Assembly (NCBI GenBank): GCA_030038035.1
Contig: JASHPP010000403.1
Coordinates: forward strand, 1-35,142
Direction of reading: 5' to 3'
Origin: Trebonia sp.
GTDB lineage: Bacteria > Actinomycetota > Actinomycetes > Streptosporangiales > Streptosporangiaceae
Length of the DNA: 35,142 nucleotides
Positions within the stretch are counted from its first letter, which is position 1; each line of letters begins with the position of its first letter. The translations under genes and the position numbers were made by a program. The notes under the pieces were generated by a model. That model had not been told where the DNA came from, searched no databases, and saw only the letters and a program-made list of their open reading frames with translations. Positions 1-7,579 of this stretch are shown piece after piece.

Positions 1-71
1 AATGTTGACTAAAACTATCGGATTAATACACTTCTGTAGGTCACCACAAGTCGCCCTCTCCGGGAGGGTCG

Positions 72-1646
72 GTGATCGGCGGGCCCCAGCGTCGGAAGGC
101 AACGTTCGTGACCACAGCGGGCGAGGGAAAGTCTTCGAGGAACACTCAACTGCGCAGAACGCTGTCGCTGCTCGGCGCGATCGCGATCTCGATCGGCCTG
201 ATGGCGCCCAGCATGGCGGCCAACATTACGCCGCAGGCCACCGCCGGCATCGTCGGCCGGGCCGTGCCGCTGGCCTTCGTCTTGGCCCTGGTCACGGTGG
301 CGTTCGTGGCGCACAGCTTCATCCGGCTCACCCAGCACTTCCACCACGCGGGCTCCGTCTACGGGTTTGTGGGAGCGACGCTGGGCCCGCGGGCCGGCGT
401 GGTGGCCGGCTGGGCGCTGGCGGGCACTTACGTGCTGTTCGCGGCCATCACCGTCGCCGCGGCGGGCATATTCACCGGCACGTTCCTCGGTGACGTGGGC
501 ATCTGGCACGACCCGCCCGGCTGGGCGCCGTTCGCCATCGTCCCGTTCGTCCTCGTCCTCGTGTGGGCGTTCGCTCTCTTCTCTGCCCGCCAGGCCACCC
601 GGACGGTGCTCTGCTTCGAGGGCGTGACGGTCACCCTCATCGTGGTCGTCGCGGTCATCGTGCTGGTCAAAGTCATCGCGCACCAGACACCCGGCGGCCA
701 GCACTTCACGCTGTCGGTGTTCGAGCCCGAGCCGGGCACGGACTTCGGGACGATCTTCAAGGGAGCGATCTTCGGCTTCCTCGCGTTCGCCGGCTTCGAG
801 GCGGCGGGCACCCTCGGCGAGGAGACCCGTCAGCCCCGCCGCAACATCCCCCGCGCGATCTTCGGCGTGGTCCTGCTGGGCGGCGTCTACTTCATACTCG
901 TCACCGCCGTGGAGGTGCTGGGCTTCGGCACCGGTTCGCAGGGGGTGACCGCGTTCGTCAACTCCGGCTCGCTGCTCGGCGATCTGAGCAGCACCTACGT
1001 CGGGTCCCCGCTGGGTGACATCATCACGGCGGGCACCGCGATCAGTGCCTTCGCCTGCGCGCTGGCCTCCACGGTGGCCGCCTCCCGGCTGGTGTATGCG
1101 TTCGGCCGGGACGGTCTCGGGCCGCGGGCGCTGTCGCGGACCTCCCGTCGTACCGCCACGCCCACGGTGGCGCTGGCCGTGGTCGGCGCGCTCACCGTCA
1201 TCGTCATCTACGCGCTCCGCCTGGGCGGCGTGTCCGACGCGTTCAACATCTTCGCCTGGGGAGGGACGATCGGCACGCTCACCCTGATCGTGGCCTACGC
1301 CCTCGCGGCGCTCGGCGTGGCCCGGCTGTACGCTACGGGCAGGCACCGGCGAGGCTACCGCTGGGAGGCGGTGATCCCGGTGGCGGCGCTAGTCCTCCTC
1401 GGGTTCACGATGTACTACAACCTGGAGTTCACCACGGACTCCGGTCCCGGGTTCTGGAACCCGGTCATCGCCGGGATCTGGGTGGTACTCGGGATCGCCA
1501 TCGTCGTCGCCTGGCCGGGCGTCGGCCGCCGGGTCGGTGACCGGCTGCTCGCCGAGGACGGGCTGACTTCGGCAACCGACGAGACGGTGGAGGACCAGCC
1601 GCACGCGCAGCTCGCAGGCGGGCACGAAAGCGTGGTGACCGAATGA
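72..1646 (+). CDS. APC-family amino acid/polyamine permease
   Basis: This 524-residue polytopic inner-membrane protein has about twelve hydrophobic segments and belongs to the APC (amino acid-polyamine-organocation) superfamily. It starts with a short basic cytoplasmic tail, then a first helix with the glycine-rich SIGLMAPSMAANI stretch typical of the substrate-binding unwound helix. A conserved GFEAAGTLGEETRQPRRNIPRAI segment near residues 235-260 matches the APC helix 6-7 loop. The C-terminal ~45 residues are hydrophilic. The GTG at 72 is preceded by GGGAGG; a second GTG at 108 is an alternative start that would shorten the protein by 12 residues. Its stop overlaps the next gene by 4 bp (ATGA), so permease and ligase are probably co-translated. 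Substrate is inferred only: an amino acid or amine used by the downstream glutamine synthetase-like enzyme. Confidence 0.9.
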   Translation: MIGGPQRRKATFVTTAGEGKSSRNTQLRRTLSLLGAIAISIGLMAPSMAANITPQATAGIVGRAVPLAFVLALVTVAFVAHSFIRLTQHFHHAGSVYGFVGATLGPRAGVVAGWALAGTYVLFAAITVAAAGIFTGTFLGDVGIWHDPPGWAPFAIVPFVLVLVWAFALFSARQATRTVLCFEGVTVTLIVVVAVIVLVKVIAHQTPGGQHFTLSVFEPEPGTDFGTIFKGAIFGFLAFAGFEAAGTLGEETRQPRRNIPRAIFGVVLLGGVYFILVTAVEVLGFGTGSQGVTAFVNSGSLLGDLSSTYVGSPLGDIITAGTAISAFACALASTVAASRLVYAFGRDGLGPRALSRTSRRTATPTVALAVVGALTVIVIYALRLGGVSDAFNIFAWGGTIGTLTLIVAYALAALGVARLYATGRHRRGYRWEAVIPVAALVLLGFTMYYNLEFTTDSGPGFWNPVIAGIWVVLGIAIVVAWPGVGRRVGDRLLAEDGLTSATDETVEDQPHAQLAGGHESVVTE

Positions 1647-2992
1647 GCGCAGTCATATCCCCGATCCAGGACCGCCTGGCCAAGGCAGGCGTCGCGGGAG
1701 TCACGATCGCGTGGGCCGACAACAACGGCATCCCGCGGTCCCGCACCGTGCCCCTCGCCGCGCTGCCGGACGCGGTGCAGCGGGGCGTGGGCATCACGCC
1801 GCTGTTCGCCGTCTTCGATTCCCACGACGGCATCACCTTCGCCCACGACAGCCTGTCGACCCCCTCCGGCGACATCCGCCTGGTGCCGGACGCGGCCCTG
1901 GTCACCCCGCTGGCCGGCCAGCCCGGCTTCGCGTGGGCACCGGGGCGGCAGGTGGGCCCGGACGGTGAGCCCTGGCCGTATGACCAGCGGACCCGCCTCG
2001 ATGCGCAGGTAGCGCGGGCGGCTGCCGCCGGCCTGTCGCTACGCGCCGGGTTCGAGCTGGAGTTCTTCGTCTCCCAGGCAGGAGACGAGCCGGCCGCGGC
2101 CCAGCAGGGGCCCGCCTACAGTCCGCACGCGCTGCTGCAGGTCGATGAGTTCGCGGCGGCTGTGCTGCGGGACCTGGCGGCGAACGGCGTCCCCGTGGGG
2201 CAGTTGCACGCGGAGTATGGCCTGTCGCAGCTGGAGGTCAGCCTGGCGCCGGCCGACCCGGTCACCGCGGCGGACCGGCAGCTGCTGGCGCGGCAGACCA
2301 TCCACGCCGCCGCCCGCGCCCGCGGGCTGCGGGTCAGCTTCGCCCCGCTGGTCACCCTGGAGGGGGTCGGCAACGGCCTGCACCTGCACGTGTCGGTGAG
2401 CCGCGGCGGCGGCAACCTGCTGGCCGTCAACGGTGCGGGTCTGCCCGGCGGCGACGGCGCCCGGTTCCTGGGCGGGCTGCTGCGGGACCTGCCGGCGATC
2501 GCCGCGGTCAGCGCGCCGAGCGTCCCCTCCCTGCTGCGCCGCCGCCCCGGCTACTTCGCCGGCGCCTACCAGTTCTGGGGCGTGGAGAACCGCGAGGCGC
2601 CGCTGCGGTACGTGCCCGCTTCCGCGTTCATCGGGACTGACCGGGCCAACGTGGAGCTCAAGGCGTCTGACGCGTCGGGCAACCCGTACCTGGCGCTCAC
2701 CGCCGTGCTGGCCGCGGGACTGGCCGGCATCGACGACAACGCCGAGCTGCCGCCGCCTGTCCAGCAGGACCCCGGCGCCTGGAGCAGCGAACAGCGGACC
2801 GAGCGGGCCATCCCGGCGCTGCCCGTCACCCCCGAAGGCCAGGAACGGGCGCTGCTCGACAGCAAGCGGATCGGCGACGCCCTGGGCGAGCCGCTGCTGG
2901 GCGCCTTCACCGCCGTCCGCCGCGCCGATGCCGCCTGGGCAGCGGAGCACTCCCCGGAGGAGACGGTCGCCTCCCACCGCTGGCGGTACTGA
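1643..2992 (+). CDS. glutamine synthetase family protein (possible gamma-glutamylamine synthetase)
   Basis: This 449-residue protein is of the glutamine synthetase fold, which joins an amine or ammonia to the gamma-carboxyl of glutamate with ATP. A short beta-grasp N-terminal domain covers roughly residues 15-105. The catalytic domain shows the metal-binding FELEFF motif (E138, E140), GNGLHLHVS (H247, H249), the ATP/phosphate motif NREAPLR (316-322) and VELKASDASGNPY near 337-349. The LEVSL segment near 197-201 supplies another acidic ligand. No adenylylation-site tyrosine context of housekeeping GlnA was recognised. The pairing with a permease through an ATGA overlap resembles PuuA-type or other catabolic GS-like enzymes, so a substituted amine acceptor is more likely than ammonia. 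The exact substrate cannot be read from the sequence. Confidence 0.88.
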   Translation: MSAVISPIQDRLAKAGVAGVTIAWADNNGIPRSRTVPLAALPDAVQRGVGITPLFAVFDSHDGITFAHDSLSTPSGDIRLVPDAALVTPLAGQPGFAWAPGRQVGPDGEPWPYDQRTRLDAQVARAAAAGLSLRAGFELEFFVSQAGDEPAAAQQGPAYSPHALLQVDEFAAAVLRDLAANGVPVGQLHAEYGLSQLEVSLAPADPVTAADRQLLARQTIHAAARARGLRVSFAPLVTLEGVGNGLHLHVSVSRGGGNLLAVNGAGLPGGDGARFLGGLLRDLPAIAAVSAPSVPSLLRRRPGYFAGAYQFWGVENREAPLRYVPASAFIGTDRANVELKASDASGNPYLALTAVLAAGLAGIDDNAELPPPVQQDPGAWSSEQRTERAIPALPVTPEGQERALLDSKRIGDALGEPLLGAFTAVRRADAAWAAEHSPEETVASHRWRY

Positions 2993-3208
2993 CGAGGCCG
3001 CTTCACATTCCGCCGCGGGTGGTCCGTAGTCGGGTTACGTCAACGGGCTGCCGAGGACGCCGTTTCCTGGCGTTGCCGCTGGCCGGCTGCCGACGGCTGT
3101 CGTCAGGTGACTAGTGCGGCGGCGATTTGCTGAGACCTGGCACATTAACTCAAGCGCCGCACTGCGGAAGGGTTGTGTGTGTTCAGCGCCGTGTCACATG
3201 GAGCAGCC

Positions 3209-3505
3209 GTGGCGATAACCGCAATTCTCGATCTGCAGCTCAAGGCCGACTCGCTGGAAACCGCGCACAAGGTCCTGCACGCAACGCTTGCCGACACCCG
3301 CGCGTTCCCCGGCTGCGTGGATGTCACGGTCTTGGTCGACAGCGACGACCCGGCACACGTGGTCCTGTATGAGACCTGGGAATCGATCGATCATGACCGG
3401 GCCTACCGCGCGTGGCGGGCCAGCGCCGAGGGTACCTCGGACCTGGGCTCGATCCTGGCCGCTGCGCCCAAGCTCAGCCTGTTCACAGTTGCCGAAGGCG
3501 TCTAG
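3209..3505 (+). CDS. antibiotic biosynthesis monooxygenase (ABM) domain protein
   Basis: This small protein of about 98 residues has the ferredoxin-like ABM/quinol monooxygenase fold. It shows the typical order of an initial beta strand (AITAILDLQLK), an amphipathic helix, FPGCVDVTVLVDSDDPAHVVLYETWES, and a C-terminal helix and strand ending in LSLFTV. Such proteins are usually cofactor-free dimeric oxygenases acting on phenols or quinols, or detoxifying enzymes. The frame is open back to a TTG at 3173, but the GTG at 3209 is preferred because GGAG lies about 5 nt upstream and homology begins there. It stands alone, with 216 bp free upstream and 461 bp downstream. Substrate unknown. Confidence 0.8.
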   Translation: MAITAILDLQLKADSLETAHKVLHATLADTRAFPGCVDVTVLVDSDDPAHVVLYETWESIDHDRAYRAWRASAEGTSDLGSILAAAPKLSLFTVAEGV

Positions 3506-3966
3506 GGACGGCTCCGCCCGGAATACTGAGGCCGGTGACGACCCAGGCGGTGTCGTGACCTGCAATCATGCCCGGGTGCCCCCAGGCCCGGCACCCGCTG
3601 CCGCCTGCACGCGCTCGCCGCGGATGCCAAGGTGAATAATTAGCAAACTAAAACCAATGACGGATCGCCGGATGGCCCGCCGCCCGCTGTCCCCGTCCGG
3701 CCGTGCCGCACAGAATTTTTCCGAACGATCCGGGCCGTCTCCGAAGCCCAGCCCGCTCTCCAGCCCGCTGACGTCGTCCGGCGCCGGCCATGCTCACGTT
3801 GCCCTGACCGCGCGGCCGACTGCGGCGGCACGCCCGCCGGGCCGGACGCGGCGGCGGGAACGCCTCGCCCGCATCGGCCAAAGGGGCAAGGGAGCTGGAA
3901 GTTGCATGGCGTCTCATGTTGCCTTGATACGTCAAGGCCTATTCACTGACCACCGGGCTCGGTGCG
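3506..3966. other. intergenic stretch without a convincing gene
   Basis: Open frames occur on both strands, but none has recognisable protein composition or a good ribosome binding site. A sharply AT-rich patch at about 3630-3660, in otherwise GC-rich DNA, may hold a promoter for downstream genes. No repeat or RNA structure was recognised. Confidence 0.5.
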
Positions 3967-4665
3967 ATGAGTGACCTGTCTGCGGCTACGGTCGTCCTCG
4001 TCCACGGCTCGTGGCATGGGTCCTGGTGCTGGGAGCGAGTGGCGCCGTTGCTCGCGCGGCACGGCTTGCGCGTGGCGACGATTGATCTTCCGAGCTGCGG
4101 TCGTGACGCGGCGGGCCTGGCTGACCTGGACGGTGATATCCGCGCGGTGCGGCTACTCCTCCAACGGCTGGAAGGCCCGGTCATCGTCTGCGCGCACTCC
4201 TACGGCGGCGCGCCGGTGACAGCGGCGGCGGCCGGGCAGGCACAGGTGCGGCGGCTGATTTACCTGTCGGCGTTCATGCTCGACGTTGGCGAGTCGTGTT
4301 CGGCGATCGTCGGCGGCTCGTTGCCTTCCTGGTGTCTCGTCCTCAACGATGGCACGTTCATCATCGATCCTGCTGCCGCGTCTGGCATCCTTTACGGGGA
4401 CTGCGATCCGCTGGTCTGCGAGCTGGCGATCAGCCGCCTGGTCCCGCAGCTGATGGTTACCTCGGCCCAGGCGGTCGATGCCGCGGCGTGGCGGACAATC
4501 CCTGCCACCTACGTGGTGTGCACGCTTGACAGGGCGATCCCGCCGACCGTGCAGCGGCGCCTGGCCAGCCGCGCCAACCAGAGCGCTGAGCTCGCGAGCT
4601 CTCACTCCCCGTTCTTCTCCATGCCCGGAGCTGTCGCATCCTTGATCGCGCGGTGCGCCGCCTGA
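3967..4665 (+). CDS. alpha/beta fold hydrolase (esterase-like)
   Basis: This 232-residue soluble hydrolase has the complete alpha/beta-hydrolase catalytic set. The oxyanion-hole motif HGSWHGSWCW is at residues 13-22 and the nucleophile elbow AHSYGG places Ser78. The acid is probably Asp188 in CTLDRAIPP, and the base His213 in SSHSPFF. The compact cap and HGSWHGSWCW...HSYGG pattern resemble the MES/salicylate-esterase-like and PHA-unrelated small esterase group common in actinomycetes. There is no signal peptide, so it should be cytoplasmic. The ribosome binding site is weak; an in-frame ATG at 3967 gives the expected start just before the first beta strand. It converges with the SDR gene on the other strand, 16 bp apart. 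Substrate unknown. Confidence 0.87.
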   Translation: MSDLSAATVVLVHGSWHGSWCWERVAPLLARHGLRVATIDLPSCGRDAAGLADLDGDIRAVRLLLQRLEGPVIVCAHSYGGAPVTAAAAGQAQVRRLIYLSAFMLDVGESCSAIVGGSLPSWCLVLNDGTFIIDPAAASGILYGDCDPLVCELAISRLVPQLMVTSAQAVDAAAWRTIPATYVVCTLDRAIPPTVQRRLASRANQSAELASSHSPFFSMPGAVASLIARCAA

Positions 4666-4681
4666 CCGGCCGATTGCCTGG

Positions 4682-5341
4682 TCACGCTATCGCTGCCAGC
4701 CGCAGGTCGCGTATCTCAATCCGCGGGTCAAGTTCAGCGATATACGTCACCGTGCGAGCTATGTCGTCCGGTCGAAGCAGGCCTTCATCGGACGTGGCGG
4801 CCCACGTGTTTACTGGCCCTGGATACAACGTGGTGACACGGACTCCAGCGTTGTTCACTTCCAGGCGCAGTGAATCTGAAAAACCTTGTACCGCGTATTT
4901 AGACGCTGTGTAGACGGCCTGGGACCGCGGCGGGGCTTGAACGTTGCAGGAGGCGATGTTGATCACCAGCCCATGTCGCGCCCGGAGATCAGGCAAGCAT
5001 GCCTTGGTGATCTGAATGAGTCCGGCCACGTTGACCTGAACCAGCTCGGTGATGGCGTCGTCGCCGAGATCATCGAGCGGAGACTCGCAGTACAATCCCG
5101 CATTATTGACCAGGAGGCCGATATCTCCCAGCTGCCTCCGCACATCCCGAACAGCCCTGGCTATCTGGTCAGGATGACCCAGGTCGCACCACAGGCACAG
5201 CGCGTCACGGTACTGCTGGCTGTCGGGGTTAATCTCACGAGCTACAGTCGCCACGCGGAATTCCCGTCTCACCAATTCGCCGACGATCGCCGCACCTATA
5301 CCTTTTGTGCCGCCCGTTACCAGGGCTACGTTATTTCTCAT
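4682..5341 (-). CDS. short-chain dehydrogenase/reductase
   Basis: This 219-residue classical SDR is a NAD(P)-dependent alcohol/carbonyl oxidoreductase. The Rossmann glycine motif TGGTKGIG is at residues 9-16, NNAG at 79-82, the catalytic serine at about 131 and YTASK with Tyr144/Lys148. PGPVNT near 174-179 follows as usual. A strong GGAGG sequence lies about 7 nt before the ATG at 5341. At 219 residues it is slightly short for the family (about 240-250), with the C-terminal region after PGPVNTWAATSDEGLL reduced. Its start abuts the decayed aquaporin gene. Physiological substrate is unknown. Confidence 0.9.
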   Translation of the reverse strand: MRNNVALVTGGTKGIGAAIVGELVRREFRVATVAREINPDSQQYRDALCLWCDLGHPDQIARAVRDVRRQLGDIGLLVNNAGLYCESPLDDLGDDAITELVQVNVAGLIQITKACLPDLRARHGLVINIASCNVQAPPRSQAVYTASKYAVQGFSDSLRLEVNNAGVRVTTLYPGPVNTWAATSDEGLLRPDDIARTVTYIAELDPRIEIRDLRLAAIA

Positions 5342-5365
5342 CTATTTGCCTCCTGCGCCCGGTGG

Positions 5366-5745
5366 GGACATTTCCCGGGCGTGCCGTCCTCCCCTACGCC
5401 GCCGCTCAGCTCGCCGGCTCGCTGCTGGGTGTGCTGCGGCCGGGGTCAGGCTGGGCCAGCTGGCTGTTTGTCGGAGAAGCCGCCAGCATCGGCGTGATCA
5501 TTGTCGTCGCCGGTGTATTCCTTCGGTGCGCCGGCTAGCTCCAGCGGTACCGTGGCTGGCCGGCGCCCTCGTCGGGGGAGGGGGTATCGCGGGCCTCGAT
5601 ACCTTCACTGGGGGAGCGACAACCCGGCCCGCCAGTTCGGTCCTGCCATCTTCGCCGGACAATTCGGATTCCTCGAAAGCTACCCGCCGCTGGGCGGGGC
5701 GGCACTGGCCGTGTGGCTGCTCGGGCGCTTGCGCTGCGCGGTGTT
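5366..5745 (+). pseudogene. decayed aquaporin/MIP-family channel gene
   Basis: Remains of an aquaporin are spread over all three forward frames. Frame 1 (about 5366-5535) reads FPGRAVLPYAAAQLAGSLLG and then GEAASIGVIIVVAGVFL. Frame 3 (about 5538-5620) continues with PWLAGALVGGGGIAGLDTFTGGA. Frame 2 (about 5621-5745) gives the second asparagine box NPARQFGPAIFAGQFG and the last helix GGAALAVWLLGRL. In that order these match the second half of an aquaporin/MIP channel. The N-terminal half with the first NPA box is missing, and at least two frameshifts are needed to rebuild the rest. The remnant starts next to the 5' end of the leftward SDR gene, so an insertion or deletion there probably removed the beginning. 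Confidence 0.78.
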
Positions 5746-5845
5746 GACGCACCGGCTCTGCGGTCCGCGTCCGTCGGCACGCCGTCAGCGGCCGGGCAGC
5801 ACCGACGCTCCCGGATAGGTCCCCGCCGAAGCCCGGATCCGCAGT

Positions 5846-6484
5846 TCATCCAAGGTCGGCCTCGCGCGGCGGCGGCCGGTACTGCCAGTGCCACGGCTCG
5901 GCCCCCATGCCGAACTCGTTACCGGGCAGCCAGGACTCCTGGAACCGGAACCGGGCCGCGTGCTGTCGCAGCCAGGCGTATTCCGCGGTATATGCGAAGT
6001 CGCCTGGGCTGGTGTCAGACGGAGACCCGTCGACGTTCTTGAAGTCGATGGCAGCCTTGCTGGCAATGGTGTGCTGGGAGTACGCCGGCGGCGAGACGTG
6101 CCGGATGGCCTGTCCGATGTCGCCCTGGTAGCGGGCGGCCAACCAGCCGACGAAGACGGCAACCTGGCAGGCGGGCGAGCGGTAGCACGACTGGATAAGT
6201 AGCTGACGACCCGGGTGCTCGTCTGCGAACGCATCGTTCAGCGCGGTGTACTTCTCAAAGACGTGCGGCTCGAGGTCCCCTGCGTAGGGCGTCTCTACCC
6301 CGTAGTCGCCTGGCCGCAGTCTGATGATCTGCTCCACGAGGTCGCGCTGCCCGTCGTCGAGGAACTCCCGGAGCCGGTCCAGGGTAATGACGGGGGTCAG
6401 CACCCGATCCGCTTCGAGCTGGTCCAGCCGTGCTAGGAATCTGCTGAGCAGAGCCTCGTCAAAGGATCGCACCGGGACGGCCAC
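5846..6484 (-). CDS. VanY-like D-alanyl-D-alanine carboxypeptidase (M15 family)
   Basis: This 212-residue protein carries the zinc-ligand pattern of M15B peptidases: SQHTIASKAAIDF with His138 and Asp147, and EPWHWQY with Glu196 (catalytic base) and His199. YRSP at 101-104 matches the conserved arginine region ahead of them. Family members trim the terminal D-Ala from peptidoglycan stem peptides. No signal peptide or membrane anchor is visible at the N-terminus, unlike many VanY proteins, so either it is cytoplasmic or export uses another route. The start is a GTG at 6484 with only a weak ribosome binding site; the first ~60 residues are helical and not of recognised function. It is flanked by two pseudogenes. 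Confidence 0.85.
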   Translation of the reverse strand: MAVPVRSFDEALLSRFLARLDQLEADRVLTPVITLDRLREFLDDGQRDLVEQIIRLRPGDYGVETPYAGDLEPHVFEKYTALNDAFADEHPGRQLLIQSCYRSPACQVAVFVGWLAARYQGDIGQAIRHVSPPAYSQHTIASKAAIDFKNVDGSPSDTSPGDFAYTAEYAWLRQHAARFRFQESWLPGNEFGMGAEPWHWQYRPPPREADLG

Positions 6485-6580
6485 GGGCTGATGCTACAAG
6501 CGAAGTCCGGCCGGCGAGGGCTGGCGCCGACCTGCCGCTATCTAAGCCGGCACTGACAGTAGCCGCCCGCGGCCCGGGCG

Positions 6581-6866
6581 TTCCGCAGCAAAGTTCCGCT
6601 TCCCGCCGAAGACGAGCAACTGGCGCGGGTCAATGGAGCCCTGATGGCGGCGTGCGGTGTGCTGCTGGCGATTGGCTGGGTCCCGCGCGTGGCCGCCCTG
6701 GTCCTGGCCGGCTCGATGATTCCCACCACCCTGGCCGCGCGCTCTTTCTGAAAAGTCAAGGACCCGGCTGCCCGCAGGCAGCCAACAGATCCAGTTCCAC
6801 AAGAACATGGCCGTGATCGGCGGGCTGCTGTTCGCCGCGCTCGACTCACCGCACGCCGGCTCTTAG
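6581..6866 (+). pseudogene. decayed DoxX-family membrane protein
   Basis: The forward frame from about 6581 reads PLPAEDEQLARVNGALM, then GVLLAIGWVPRVAALVLAGS and MIPTTLAARSF, the central part of an actinobacterial DoxX-family protein. The frame then hits TGA at 6749-6751, where the family usually has Trp, continues KVKDPAARRQ, and after a frameshift near 6780 resumes with QIQFHKNMAVIGGLLFAALDS to a TAG at 6864-6866. The N-terminal third is not recognisable. It therefore carries at least one nonsense change and one frameshift, plus a truncation. The TGA is not taken as selenocysteine because a separate frameshift follows. Confidence 0.72.
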
Positions 6867-7016
6867 CGGCCCGGGTAGCGAGGAGACGTTTGCCTGCTGG
6901 GCCGGCGGGAATACCGACGTCGTTTCAGGCTGGTCGCCGCGCTCACGCGGCGGGAGCGCACTGGCCTGCCGCCCGCGAGTGCGAGCGAGAGTCTGCGGTT
7001 TGCTTTGGGGGAAGCA

Positions 7017-7553
7017 ATGCCCAACACCTTCGCCATCGACGTCTCCCGTATCCGGGACGAGGCCCGCCAGCACCTGGAGCAGGGGCCGGTCACCCCGGCC
7101 GACACCACCGACGTCGACGGCGTCATCACGGTGCTCAACCAGGTAGTCGCCAGCGAAATGGTGTGCTACCTGCGGTACACGCAGAACGCGATCGTCTGTC
7201 AGGGCATCGACCGGGAGCAGGTCGCCGCCATGTTCCAGGACCACGCAGCCGAAGAACTCGGGCACTTCCGGCGAGTATCTGACCGGATCAACCAGCTCGG
7301 CGGATCGCCTGACCTGAATCCCGCCACGATGAAGGAACGCGCCGTCACCGACTACTCCGCCCCCGACGATGAGACCGACTTGCAGGGCATGATCCGCGAG
7401 AACCTCATCGGCGAGCGTATCGTCATCGAGTTTTACACCGAAATCATCCGCTGGCTCGGCGAGCACGACATCACCTCCCGGCGGCTCATCGAGGAGATCC
7501 TCAAGGAGGAAGAAGACCACGCGGACGAGCTCAACGACCTATTCGAAGGCTGA
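7017..7553 (+). CDS. bacterioferritin-like ferritin-family protein
   Basis: This four-helix ferritin-like protein of 178 residues has the full di-iron ligand set: Glu47, Glu80-x-x-His83, Glu133 and Glu165-x-x-His168. It is therefore expected to oxidise and perhaps store iron, or protect against peroxide. The spacing fits the bacterioferritin group rather than Dps. The heme-ligand methionine typical of Bfr was not clearly placed. The ATG at 7017 follows a GGGGGAA ribosome binding site and is preferred over the in-frame TTG at 7005. It ends 26 bp before the formate dehydrogenase operon in the same direction and could be co-transcribed, though a functional link is only inferred. Confidence 0.88.
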   Translation: MPNTFAIDVSRIRDEARQHLEQGPVTPADTTDVDGVITVLNQVVASEMVCYLRYTQNAIVCQGIDREQVAAMFQDHAAEELGHFRRVSDRINQLGGSPDLNPATMKERAVTDYSAPDDETDLQGMIRENLIGERIVIEFYTEIIRWLGEHDITSRRLIEEILKEEEDHADELNDLFEG

Positions 7554-7579
7554 GGCAGCCCAGGACCAAGGGGGGTCTG

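Noticed and set aside
6749..6751. Second selenocysteine codon in the DoxX-like frame
   Set aside because: The family has Trp here, a separate frameshift follows, and no SECIS-like hairpin was seen.
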